Source: Acanthosepion esculentum (Eukaryota > Mollusca > Cephalopoda > Sepiida > Sepiidae). From it: 64,000 bases of DNA. How positions within the stretch are numbered: position 1 is the first letter of the stretch; every line of letters begins with the position of its first letter. Under the pieces are notes generated by a model. The model did not search any database, had not been told where the DNA came from, and saw only the letters and a list, made by a program, of their open reading frames with translations. Of the stretch, positions 1 through 7,349 are shown piece by piece. A program made the translations under genes and the position numbers. The stretch is from assembly GCA_964036315.1 (NCBI GenBank), contig OZ038510.1, positions 85,552,073 to 85,616,072 on the forward strand, in the 5' to 3' direction.

Positions 1-20
1 AGGCCGGTAAATGGTGTTTT

Positions 21-68
21 GTACTGTTTATTATAAAGAGAGCATTTACTTAAATATTTGTATCTATG
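21..68. repeat. Fragment of a dispersed repeat, copy 1
   Basis: This AT-rich stretch resembles 3887-3938. Both carry a GTTTATTATAAAG core followed, after a small length difference, by TTTACTTRAATATT. Nothing in it is coding. The parent element is unknown, and the similarity was judged by eye only. Confidence 0.35.
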
Positions 69-510
69 AAAAGAATGTATAAACGTAAAAAAATTCCTTC
101 AAATATAGATAGATATATTATTACGTGTTTTGTTGAATAATCTAGACATATCATGTCTGTCTATTTTTATTTTCACTTTCACAACATTTAAAAGAATGTT
201 CCTGTCAACATTTACGCTTTCGAGAAATATTAATCGACAATACAAGTATACTCCACCACGAAAATAAAAAGAAAAACTTCAAATTCTGGAAGTCCTTTAT
301 ATTAAAAGTTTTACGTCCAAAAATAAATAGTATTAAATATGAGTCTAGCAAAAAAGTTCTAAAACATTTATAACAGGAAAGTTGTAAAATATTGTAATTG
401 TTAAAAACTACAATTAAAACAATATTTTAAAACACATAATTACTATTTTTTATAAAAATTTGCAAATTAAGTTACCTCCCTTACATAGCGGTAACTTTTT
501 TTGAATTTTG
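69..510. other. AT-rich sequence with no recognisable feature
   Basis: No open frame of note, RNA gene or transposon end was seen. A small inverted pair (AAGTTACC / GGTAACTT) sits near 470-500, next to the CA/TG tract, but it is too short to classify. Confidence 0.5.
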
Positions 511-586
511 TACACACACACATACACACACACACACGTGTTCACACACATATATGTATGTGTGTGTGAGTATGTATGTATATATA
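511..586. repeat. Mixed (CA)n/(TG)n/(TA)n microsatellite
   Basis: Interrupted CA repeats change into TATG/TG and end in TATATA. The last TA is the target dinucleotide of the mariner-type element that starts at 587. Confidence 0.9.
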
Positions 587-953
587 CAGGGTGTACATAA
601 AGTTCGTGTGCACTTTAAAAAATTTATAACTTTATTTGTACTTGCGATATAAATAATCTGTCAAAAATGTTATAAAGTTTATTGTACCTAGTTTTAAGTA
701 TAGCTAAAAAAAACTAATGTGATTTCAGGCATTACTGTAAATCAGTTGGCAAATGTTTTCCGTGAACAGCAAAATCGTATTACCCTTTGTATTGCTAATG
801 ATGGAGGACATGTGGAAACTTAAATAAAATTTCAATAAAACCTTAAAAAATATAGATTTACTTCTTTCTAATCCTTTTGACATATATTTCTATCGCAAAT
901 ACAAATAAAGTTATAATTTGTTTACAGTGCACACGAACTTTATGGACACCCTG
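587..953 (+). mobile_element. Non-autonomous mariner-family element (367 bp)
   Basis: The two ends are near-perfect inverted repeats of about 28 bases: CAGGGTGTACATAAAGTTCG at the left, and its complement with one change (GTCCAT for GTACAT) at the right. Further inside, both arms continue with similar AT-rich sequence, including AACTTTATTTGTA. A TA dinucleotide flanks each side (585-586 and 954-955), as expected for IS630/Tc1/mariner insertion. At 367 bp the copy is far shorter than an autonomous mariner (about 1.3 kb), so most of the transposase has been deleted. What remains is the C-terminal tail at 728-823. The right-hand TA is also the left target of the Tc1 element that begins at 956. 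Confidence 0.88.
728..823 (+). pseudogene. C-terminal remnant of a mariner transposase
   Basis: The frame reads 31 residues, then TAA. It includes RITLCIANDGGHVET, which has the look of the extreme C-terminus of mariner transposases: an R-x(3)-C-I-x-A-N/D-G-G-H-x-E pattern ahead of the stop. The catalytic DD(34)D domain and the DNA-binding domain are absent, so the fragment cannot act as a transposase. It lies inside the inverted repeats of 587-953 and reads in the same direction, which supports an internal-deletion origin. The assignment is by motif from memory, not by search. Confidence 0.72.
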
Positions 954-955
954 TA

Positions 956-2524
956 CAGTACCCTCCAACAGTATTGGAACGGCAAGGCCAATTCTTTTGT
1001 TTGTAATATTCACTGAAAAAATTTTGGTTTAAGATGAATATAATAGTTCAAAATTCCAGCTTTTATTTCCTGATATTTACATTTTTATTTTCCTGGTATT
1101 TACATTTCAAGCTTCGGACATACCTCCGTGTGTATCATATCGCCACGGTGATCAAATGAAACGAACCGATAGCCTTAAAGTAAATAACTTTTAATATTTG
1201 GTTACATAACCCTTGCTTACAATAACTGCATCAAGCCTGCGACCCACTAACATCACAAAACTGTTGCATTTTTCATTTCTCATGCTTTTTCAAACTTTTA
1301 ACGCGACTTCTTTCAGTTTGTTTTGTTTTGGGGGTTTCTTCCTTCAGTCTTCTCTTCGAAGAAATGAAATGAATGCCCTGTTGGAAATATGGTCCGTTGG
1401 TTGACTTGACCAGTCTGAAACTATCCACTTTATTCCCTGATGAAGTCCTTTGTTATATTGGCAGTATGTTTTGGGCCATTATCTTGCTGGATGATAAACT
1501 TCTACCCGATTAGTTCAGATGAATTTCTTTGTAAAGCAACAGACAAAATGTTTCTGCAGTCTCCTGAGTTCATTCTGATGCCAACATCATCAATAATGAG
1601 CCTATTCCAGAAGCAGCCAGGCAAGCTCAATTCAAGAAAACAGCCTCGCCTCCACCATGCTGCACAGATGAGCCTGTATGCTTTGGATCATAAGTAGATC
1701 CTTTCTTTCTCCACACATTGACCATTCCATCACTTTGGTAGAAATTAATCCTGGTCTTATCATTCTATAAAAATCCTTCCAGAATTTTTGTCGTTCATAT
1801 TTTGTCATTCATACTTCCTTGCAGATTCCAATCTGGCCTTTCTTACTGTTGATGAGTGGTTTGCATCTTGTGACACTGCCTCTATATTTCTGCTCCGGAA
1901 GTCTTCCTTGTGAGATTATCACCGCTGTATTGTGGAGGTTGTGGATTGATGTCACTGACTGTTGTTCTGGGGTGGGGGGTTCCTGACAGCTCTCACAATG
2001 TTTCTGTCATCAACTGCTCTTTTTTCCTTAGCAAATTGTTCTATGTCTGTTGCTTAGTACTCCAGTAGTTTCTTTCTTTCTTTTTCAGGACATTCCAAAT
2101 TTCTGTGTTGGTAATGCCAAGTGTTTGTCCAATGGCTTTGATCGATTTTCCTTCTTTTCTTCTCTTCACATCGACTGGCTTTTCTTCCAAAGGTAGGTCT
2201 CCGGCCTACATGTCGGTTTATCCTTTTCAATAAGACATGCAGTCTAAATCCAAGACTAGTCATTCATAGTTATTTAATGTTTAAACAACAACTCTAAAAG
2301 TCAACACCTGGGCAACAAGAAACATCTGTCAGTTACGGGTTGCAATAGTTTTGCTCCCTTGTAAGTTGTGTAACGCATCTAAATGTAAATACCAGGAAAT
2401 AAAAGCTGAAATTATGAACCCTTGTCGCATATTCATCTTTTGTTCTTAAAACCAAATGTCTTCATTTAACAACAAAATAAAAAAACAAAGGAATTGGCCT
2501 TGCCATTCCAATACTTCTGGAGGG

Positions 2525-2529
<5 letters not shown>
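956..2529 (-). mobile_element. Tc1-type DNA transposon, nearly full length, inactive (1,574 bp)
   Basis: The terminal inverted repeats match over about 45 bases. The left end reads CAGTACCCTCCAACAGTATT, and the right end, read on the minus strand, begins TAGTCCCCTCCAGAAGTATT; both continue into GGCAAGGCCAATTC. TA lies on both sides, and on the right it merges into a (TA)n tract. The 1.57-kb length is normal for Tc1 elements. The transposase runs on the minus strand (1191-2263) and is broken by stops and frameshifts. The element abuts the mariner copy at 587-953 with only the shared TA between them, so one of the two inserted at the other's edge. Confidence 0.93.
1191..2263 (-). pseudogene. 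Tc1-like transposase, degenerate
   Basis: A functional copy would be a cut-and-paste DDE transposase of about 340 residues, and the 1.07-kb span fits that. Reading the minus strand through frameshifts, the domains appear in the right order. A helix-turn-helix (VDVKRRKEGKSIKAIGQTLG) is near 2110-2180. A second DNA-binding region with REQKYRG/TRCKPLI-type sequence follows. Then comes the strip with INFYQSDGMVNVWRKKG, and the QQDNGPKHTA motif with the second catalytic aspartate at about 1460-1489. The C-terminal LDAVIVSKGYVTKY tail ends in a stop at 1191. Many in-frame stops and frameshifts make it non-functional. The family identification is firm; no repaired reading is given. Confidence 0.92.
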
Positions 2530-2602
<73 letters not shown>

Positions 2603-2603
2603 A
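2528..2603. repeat. (TA)n-(TG)n microsatellite
   Basis: About 33 TA units run into six TG units. The tract starts at the right TA target of the Tc1 element, so insertion into, or expansion from, the target TA is likely. Confidence 0.95.
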
Positions 2604-2950
2604 GTCTGATCCTTACCCTTCCTCAATATTAAGTATTATAATAAAAATAAAAATAAATTTAAAAGTATTCCTATCTCTCCCTTTCCTCTCTAATTTCGAC
2701 CATGTCTGTCACACTATCTCTCACCACTCTCTATATCACCTTACATAAGCTTAATACTGCCCTTCAAAAGTGTAAGTTTAAATTCATTTTTCATCCTTGG
2801 AAGTGAGGTCTAATGATCCAGAGAAAAAAAAATCTTTGGTGAAATAAATTCTAACAATGACACCTTAACGTGGTCTATTTTTCTTTAAATTAAATTATTT
2901 GCTCTGACTTAACATTGAGCTCTCCGGATTTCATCCTCCTTGAGATTATC
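2604..2950. other. AT-rich sequence with no recognisable feature
   Basis: There is no significant open frame and no transposon end. It is a pyrimidine-rich, low-complexity stretch. Confidence 0.5.
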
Positions 2951-2963
2951 CATACGGATTACC
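2951..2963 (+). repeat. 13-base motif shared with 5068-5080
   Basis: CATACGGATTACC occurs here and at 5068-5080. Both copies are followed within about 20 bases by a TTTTTC(A/G)TAA-like string and then by a microsatellite and a hammerhead-like motif. This suggests the outer edge of one repeat family. The linkage is inferred from two copies only. Confidence 0.5.
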
Positions 2964-2981
2964 AATATTTTCATAACTTAA

Positions 2982-3014
2982 CTCTCTCTCTCTCTTTCTC
3001 TCTCTCCCTCTCTT

Positions 3015-3051
<37 letters not shown>
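2982..3051. repeat. (CT)n-(AT)n microsatellite
   Basis: Interrupted CT repeats (2982-3018) continue directly into about 16 AT units (3019-3051). Confidence 0.95.
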
Positions 3052-3053
<2 letters not shown>

Positions 3054-3189
3054 TATAATTATACGTTTCATTAAAAGACAATAGACAAGGTACTACGTTT
3101 AAGCTTTTAATTTAATTTTTCTTGTGTTCGAACAAGTGTTTTCTTTTCTGGAAACAGAGTGTGTAGAAACTGTCCAAATGTTGTATAAT

Positions 3190-3229
3190 TCCGAGCGCTT
3201 TCGGCTATACGTTTAGCCATTATCAAGGA
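3190..3229 (-). ncRNA. Hammerhead-ribozyme-like motif with minimal stem III
   Basis: On the minus strand the order is helix I arm TCC, core TTGATAA (consensus CTGATGA), then a hairpin GGCTA-loop-TAGCC as helix II. GAAA follows, then a four-base GCGC as a minimal stem III, then TC as the cleavage-site position, then GGA, which pairs with TCC. The very short stem III is the form described for hammerheads of Penelope-like elements. Two core positions differ from consensus (C3 to U, G8 to A), but the change keeps a 3-8 base pair. A CT/AT microsatellite ends 139 bases to the left. It is probably a decayed or weak ribozyme; activity is unknown. Confidence 0.6.
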
Positions 3230-3239
3230 TGATTTTATT

Positions 3240-3886
3240 TTTTTCAATTAAATTGGGTGTGCGCGTTGTGTGTATGTCTTTCGTATTAGAGTGAAGTGTT
3301 AGTTTCTTGTGTTCTATAAAGCCTTTTACCAATTTTCTTTGGCTGCAATTAGAAGTGATGAAAGCCATTATTATAAACCAACGCTTAATAGCATCCATTA
3401 TGAACACGGCCAAAATATACTGGCCGTATTTGGAAATTTTGAATATGACCTATTTCAGCATCTTTTATAACGTTGGTTTTGTTCAACAATACATGTAGAT
3501 ATTGCTCACCAAATGAACAACTGAAGTGTTGATACACAAAATGTCTACGGAATTGTGGCAGAGTAAACTACTGGATTTTATATAAGTTGATAACCAGCAA
3601 TCAATTCCTAAATGAATTTATTAATTCATTTTTTCGGTATTATATTTGCCAATAATGGAGCCTATAAATCATTGCTTCTACTTGTAGCTAAGTTTCTTTT
3701 TTTATACGTTAGATCGAATAAATCAAAGAATTTTTTTTCTTACCGCCAAAATCTACGTGCTTTATTCTTTTGATGTCTCAGATCGATTTCATGGCGGCTT
3801 TTCATTTTTCTTTCTTGCTTGAATTAAAAAACTAAAAAAAAAAATCCATGTCGAATTTATGCTTGTAAAAATAAAATCAATGAATA
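3240..3886. other. No recognisable gene or element
   Basis: Short open frames occur on both strands (about 65 codons), but none has a recognisable motif, and the two overlap on opposite strands in AT-rich sequence. A small palindrome (GGCC...GGCC) lies near 3410-3425. Nothing could be assigned. Confidence 0.45.
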
Positions 3887-3938
3887 TGTAACGTTTATTA
3901 TAAAGGAAACAGTTTTTACTTGAATATTACTGTGATGT
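3887..3938. repeat. Fragment of a dispersed repeat, copy 2
   Basis: It resembles 21-68 (shared GTTTATTATAAAG and TTTACTTRAATATT). A short TATG/(TA)n stretch follows at 3937-3955. Confidence 0.35.
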
Positions 3939-4033
3939 ATGTATATATATATATGTAGAAGTGTATGCGTTTGTATATTAATTTGTGAGTGTATTCCTTT
4001 ACGTGCGTTTTCTAATTTAAGATTTTGGATTTA

Positions 4034-4240
4034 CCGTATGTACACGCGTATCATGCGACTTTTGAAGATTTAATTTTGAAGCTGATTTTAAGGGGGTCAC
4101 ATTATACACGAAATATAAAATTAGCGTATGTACTCCTGGTACGAGCAACGCCGTTGACCAAAATATAGATCCATTTATTTTAGTCAAATTAGTTTCAAAA
4201 TTAGGTCGTCAAAGGTCTCATGATACGCGAGTACATACAG
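4034..4240. mobile_element. MITE with about 50-bp terminal inverted repeats (pogo/Tigger-like guess)
   Basis: The left end reads CCGTATGTACACGCGTATCA. The right end read on the minus strand is CTGTATGTACTCGCGTATCA. The two remain similar for about 50 bases, through TAATTTTGAA. Left flank TA (4032-4033) faces TG on the right, consistent with a TA target duplication with one mutation. The 207-bp length and the lack of any reading frame make it non-autonomous. TA targeting and the CTCGCGTAT-type end suggest the pogo/Tigger branch of Tc1/mariner, but I cannot confirm the superfamily. Confidence 0.8.
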
Positions 4241-4651
4241 TGTGTGTTTGTGTGTGTTTATACGTTCGCGTGTTATCAATAATTCATATGAATTATCTGA
4301 AAAAACATGTGATATGGAATATGGGAAAACCAGTTAGATATTTAAAACTTTTATTTTCTTGTTGACCGTCCGCTCCTTTTAGGAAAACGTAAGCAAAGAA
4401 ATAACTGAAATATCTCAAGCAAAGCTGTTCCTATGGCAACCCTCAATTTAAAAACGCTATGTCCAGTTTGAAATTTTCATAGATTTAATAAAATTCAAGA
4501 ATATATCCCAGAACAAATTACTTATGCACAAACCTCATTGAGTCGTTCACGGACGAAGTAAGCAGCAGTGTTTCCGGGGTAACAACTTACCTTAGATTTT
4601 TCCCTTATGTTTAATGCTCTCGTAAAAAGAGCGGAATGTTAAAAAGAAATA
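4241..4651. other. No recognisable gene or element
   Basis: A mostly unique-looking AT-rich stretch. It holds no coding signal, RNA gene or inverted repeat that I can support. Confidence 0.45.
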
Positions 4652-4718
4652 AAAATTTTGAACACCCAACACGTTTTCAAGTATTCCATCTTACGTGCCT
4701 ACATACATATATATTTAC

Positions 4719-4753
<35 letters not shown>

Positions 4754-4844
4754 CACACATAATCAGATTTTACTTACAAAAGTTGAAAATTTTGAACACC
4801 CAACATGTTTTCAAGTATTCCATCTTACGTGCCTACATACACAC
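4652..4844 (+). repeat. Local tandem duplication, 134-bp offset, with (CA)n between copies
   Basis: Bases 4652-4710 and 4786-4844 are almost identical (both contain AACACCCAAC and the stretch TCTTACGTGCCTACATACA). They are separated by a (CA)n tract at 4717-4760. A third partial echo (TTCATCTTACGTACCTA) follows at about 4853-4870. The string AATCAGATTTTACTT next to the second copy recurs at 5012, so the duplicated segment is part of a larger tandem unit. Confidence 0.8.
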
Positions 4845-4870
4845 ACAAGTATTTCATCTTACGTACCTAT

Positions 4871-4883
4871 TTACACACACACG

Positions 4884-4945
<62 letters not shown>
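4871..4945. repeat. (CA)n-(TA)n microsatellite
   Basis: CA repeats (4871-4900) pass directly into about 22 TA units ending at 4945. The long Thr/His/Ile/Tyr repeat peptides that can be translated from this tract are low-complexity artefacts. Confidence 0.93.
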
Positions 4946-4948
<3 letters not shown>

Positions 4949-5067
4949 AGACCACTTTAAGGTTCCATATAATAAATTATTTCACTCCAGCCCTTTTAAA
5001 GAACCGCGGATAATCAGATTTTACTTCGAAAAGTTGAAACGAAAAATGAAAAGAAATTGGGTCTACC

Positions 5068-5080
5068 CATACGGATTACC
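5068..5080 (+). repeat. 13-base motif shared with 2951-2963
   Basis: Second copy of CATACGGATTACC, followed by TTTTTCGTAAACT, then the (TA)n tract and the foldback element at 5154-5305. Confidence 0.5.
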
Positions 5081-5095
5081 TAGTTTTTCGTAAAC

Positions 5096-5099
<4 letters not shown>

Positions 5100-5156
<57 letters not shown>
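5100..5156. repeat. (TA)n microsatellite
   Basis: About 28 pure TA units. The last bases overlap the left arm of the foldback element at 5154-5305. Confidence 0.95.
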
Positions 5157-5162
<6 letters not shown>

Positions 5163-5305
5163 TTCATATAGACAAAAATAGTTTACTCACTACAAAGATG
5201 TAACCATTTTGGGGTCTCACCAGTCGAGGTGCAATTGAAATGCACCGAAACGAAGTTGATTCTTTGTAGTGTGTAAACTGTTTTTGTCTCTATGATAAAA
5301 TTATA
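5154..5305. mobile_element. 152-bp foldback element with 44-bp arms
   Basis: The left arm 5154-5197 and the right arm 5262-5305 are inverted copies, 44 bases each with about five mismatches. Each arm contains GACAAAAA(T/C)AGTTTAC and CACTACAAAG. The 64-base centre holds a second hairpin (GGTGCA...TGCACC) and hammerhead-like core elements on the plus strand. On the minus strand the left part is similar to the hammerhead element at 11800-11854 (shared CAAAATGG and TTTGTAGTG). No coding capacity is present. It may be a fold-back derivative of a retrozyme or a Penelope end rather than a DNA-transposon MITE. Confidence 0.78.
5218..5271 (+). ncRNA. Hammerhead-like fold, core degenerate
   Basis: On the plus strand the order is helix I arm CAC (5218-5220), core CAGTCGA (5221-5227), helix II GGTGCA/TGCACC with a 7-base loop, and GAAA (5247-5250). 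Helix III follows (CGAAG/CTTTG with one G-T pair, loop 5256-5261), then TA as the cleavage-site positions, then GTG (5269-5271), which pairs with CAC. All three helices can form. Two core bases differ from CTGATGA (positions 4 and 6), changes expected to abolish or strongly reduce cleavage. I read it as a decayed copy of the same fold as 11800-11854. Confidence 0.5.
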
Positions 5306-5357
5306 ATAAATAATTATTTGTCTATATTTCTGAGATGAGGTATTACGTACATTATTT

Positions 5358-5448
5358 ACATTATTCGAACTATTATCCTCATCTTTGTCACCATATTTAT
5401 TAGTAATAAATATGGCGACAAAGATGAGGACAATAGTCCGAATAATGT
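5358..5448. repeat. Long inverted repeat (45-bp arms, 1-base centre)
   Basis: Arms 5358-5402 and 5404-5448 are complementary with about three mismatches and only one base between them, so the RNA or single-stranded DNA would form an extended hairpin. The right arm continues into AAT/GAT-rich sequence that resembles 12353-12410 (shared AAAGATGA and AATAATGTA), which suggests a dispersed foldback repeat. Confidence 0.8.
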
Positions 5449-5550
5449 AATTAATTCAAATAATCATTGCTCTACTATCGGTATCGAACTCTCTTTTGGA
5501 TTAATGCTGTGAACTTTGGAATTTATATATTATTTTCGTTCTCATTGCGT

Positions 5551-5553
<3 letters not shown>

Positions 5554-5620
<67 letters not shown>
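5554..5620. repeat. (TA)n microsatellite
   Basis: About 33 TA units directly upstream of the putative LTR. It may have replaced the true LTR start. Confidence 0.95.
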
Positions 5621-5621
<1 letters not shown>

Positions 5622-6041
5622 TAAATTCCGGTATAGCAGCAACCGACCGACCACAAATGTCAGTTTCATGCACAGCGCGCAATCTTTAGGTATCTGTGGT
5701 CGGAAATAATCACCATTATCCACTCAAACATTTTCACGAGGGCAAGATTTATAGTCGGTAATTGTTATGGGAACTTACCTATAACGATAATGGACTCTTC
5801 CCGACTCTATAAATACTGCGCCTCTCTAAAGAAAGGAAAGGAATGAGTCGAGACCTAACGAGTCAAGACAATATTAGTTCACTCTAAACCAGACTGACAG
5901 TTAATACTAACACCTTCAACTTCTTGTATTATATTTCTGTTGTAATATATCTTTGTTATTTTCTACTCTTGTGTTCGTGTTGTTCTTCCTTGGTCCTAAC
6001 CTTGGATCATAACCGTGGTGCGAGGATATTGGACCATAACA
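5622..6041 (+). mobile_element. Putative 5' LTR of a Ty3/Gypsy retrotransposon (start uncertain)
   Basis: This non-coding stretch lies just upstream of a primer-binding-like site and the gag/pol remnants. It holds a TATA box (TATAAATA, 5808-5815) and ends in ...CATAACA before TGGCGACGAGAACT. A diverged antisense copy of its first 85 bases lies at 11367-11460, which shows that the segment is part of a dispersed repeat. No matching 3' LTR is in the window because the element is truncated after RNase H. The 5' limit is masked by the (TA)n tract, so the TG start cannot be set. Confidence 0.6.
5808..5815 (+). promoter_or_regulatory. TATA box of the putative LTR promoter
   Basis: TATAAATA followed by a GC-rich start region about 25-30 bases downstream. 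Its place inside the putative LTR fits the U3/R boundary. Confidence 0.5.
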
Positions 6042-6042
6042 G

Positions 6043-6056
6043 TGGCGACGAGAACT
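6043..6056 (+). promoter_or_regulatory. Candidate primer-binding site of the retrotransposon
   Basis: TGGCGACGAGAACT begins with the TGG that pairs with a tRNA CCA end and lies one base after the putative LTR end. A similar string (CATAACAGAGGCGACG) recurs near 6197, so the leader may contain a duplicated copy. The tRNA partner is not determined. Confidence 0.45.
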
Positions 6057-6165
6057 GAAGAAACAAACTCTACGCGGAGAAATCTAAAAGAATATTGAAG
6101 AAATAAACTCTACGCGGAGAAATCCTGAAAAATATTGAAAAAAAAAAACAAGTTCTACGTGGAAA
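6055..6165 (+). repeat. Three imperfect tandem repeats in the retrotransposon leader
   Basis: A unit of about 40-50 bases (GAAGAAA(C/T)AAACTCTACGCGG, then an AAATC...AATATT tail) occurs twice nearly intact and once degraded, between the primer site and gag. Confidence 0.65.
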
Positions 6166-6372
6166 ATCTACAAAAAATCATTTACTATCGGTCGGCCATA
6201 ACAGAGGCGACGTTGGTAGTGAAAACAAAAACAAGTTATACGTGAAAACATAAAAAAAGAAAGAGAAACTTCTCTTTTTGGACACCAACTTTACAGTAGT
6301 AACAAAGACACAAATTCTACACAGGAATTTTTTTTCTCGTACTAAGGTTCCACTACAACAGGCAACAAAGAC

Positions 6373-7349
6373 TTGAAGTCTAAACTAAAAGAAAAATACT
6401 TACACATAATTACGATAAATATGGAAGACTTTAAGGCAACCATATTAGAACTTATGAAAATACAATTTGAGCAGCAACAGCAAAACGAACAGAAGCATCT
6501 AGAACTACAAGAATTATTGCTACGGGTAATAACAATTAAAGGGCAAAATTCCGAAACAGTTCTCTCGCAAAATGCTATATGGAGCTCTATCGAATACTTC
6601 ACGCATGCACCGGACGAAGACAAAACCTTCGCGGCTTACTTCAGAAGGTACAAAGATTTATATGAGTTTGATTGCGGGAAGTGGTCAGACGAAAAGTACG
6701 TCTACTACTAAGAAAATTAGAGTCAAGCGAATACACTAAATTCGTAGACTACATCCTACCGAGGAAAACAAATGCGTTAACTTTCAAGGAAGCCATAAAA
6801 CTGTTAACAGAACTATTTAGCCCAAATACCTCATTATTCCACAAAAGATGGAAATGTCTGAATCTAACAAAAAAGGACAGCGAAGACCATATAACATTCG
6901 CTTCCATTGTAAACAAACACCGTGATGACTTTAAATTATCTGAATTCAGCGCAGACAACTTTAAATGTTTAATATTCGTTCAAGGCCTGATTTCAACTAA
7001 AGACGCGGAGATCAGACGCAGAATTCTTACAAAACTGGAGAATGAACCAGAATTGACGCTACAAAAATTGGCTGAAGACTGTCAGAGATGTATAAGCGTA
7101 AAGAAGGACTCGAAAGATATAGAAGAGTCTGGCATCACTCAAATACGTAAATTACAACGACAAATAGATTTTTGTCCCTCCTCAAAAACAAACCAAACCA
7201 ATTTTCTCTCCTCAACAACAGGTCAAACAAATTTTTCTACTTCAAAAAGTCAATATCAGAAAAAACTACCACCCAGTCAATGCTATCGCTGTGGGACTTT
7301 GCATTGGTATAAAGATTATCCTTGCCGCTTTAAGACTTGTGGGTCATAA
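6373..7349 (+). pseudogene. gag: Ty3/Gypsy gag (capsid-nucleocapsid), frameshifted
   Basis: Gag forms the cytoplasmic particle that packages the element RNA. Two overlapping frames cover it: 6373-6711 (likely start ATG 6421, MEDFKATILELMKIQFEQQQ, coiled/Gln-rich) and 6672-7349. The frame change falls near 6700, just after a DEDKTFAAYFRRYKDLYEFD-type stretch. The second frame includes FVDYILPR...LFSPNTSLFHKRW, the usual layout of K02A2.6-like Gypsy Gag. It ends in a zinc-knuckle region beginning CYRCG; the rest of the knuckle pair (GHKSSHC) continues in another frame after about 7340. At least two frameshifts make it non-functional. No host gene role is suggested. Confidence 0.85.

Noticed and set aside
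1213..1697. Plus-strand open frames over the Tc1 element
   Set aside because: They are antisense to the degenerate Tc1 transposase and have no motif of their own.
4636..5013. Open frames of Thr/His and Ile/Tyr repeats
   Set aside because: These are translations of (CA)n and (TA)n microsatellites, with no coding evidence. The same applies to frames at 5467-5723, 11564-11761 and 12770-13183.
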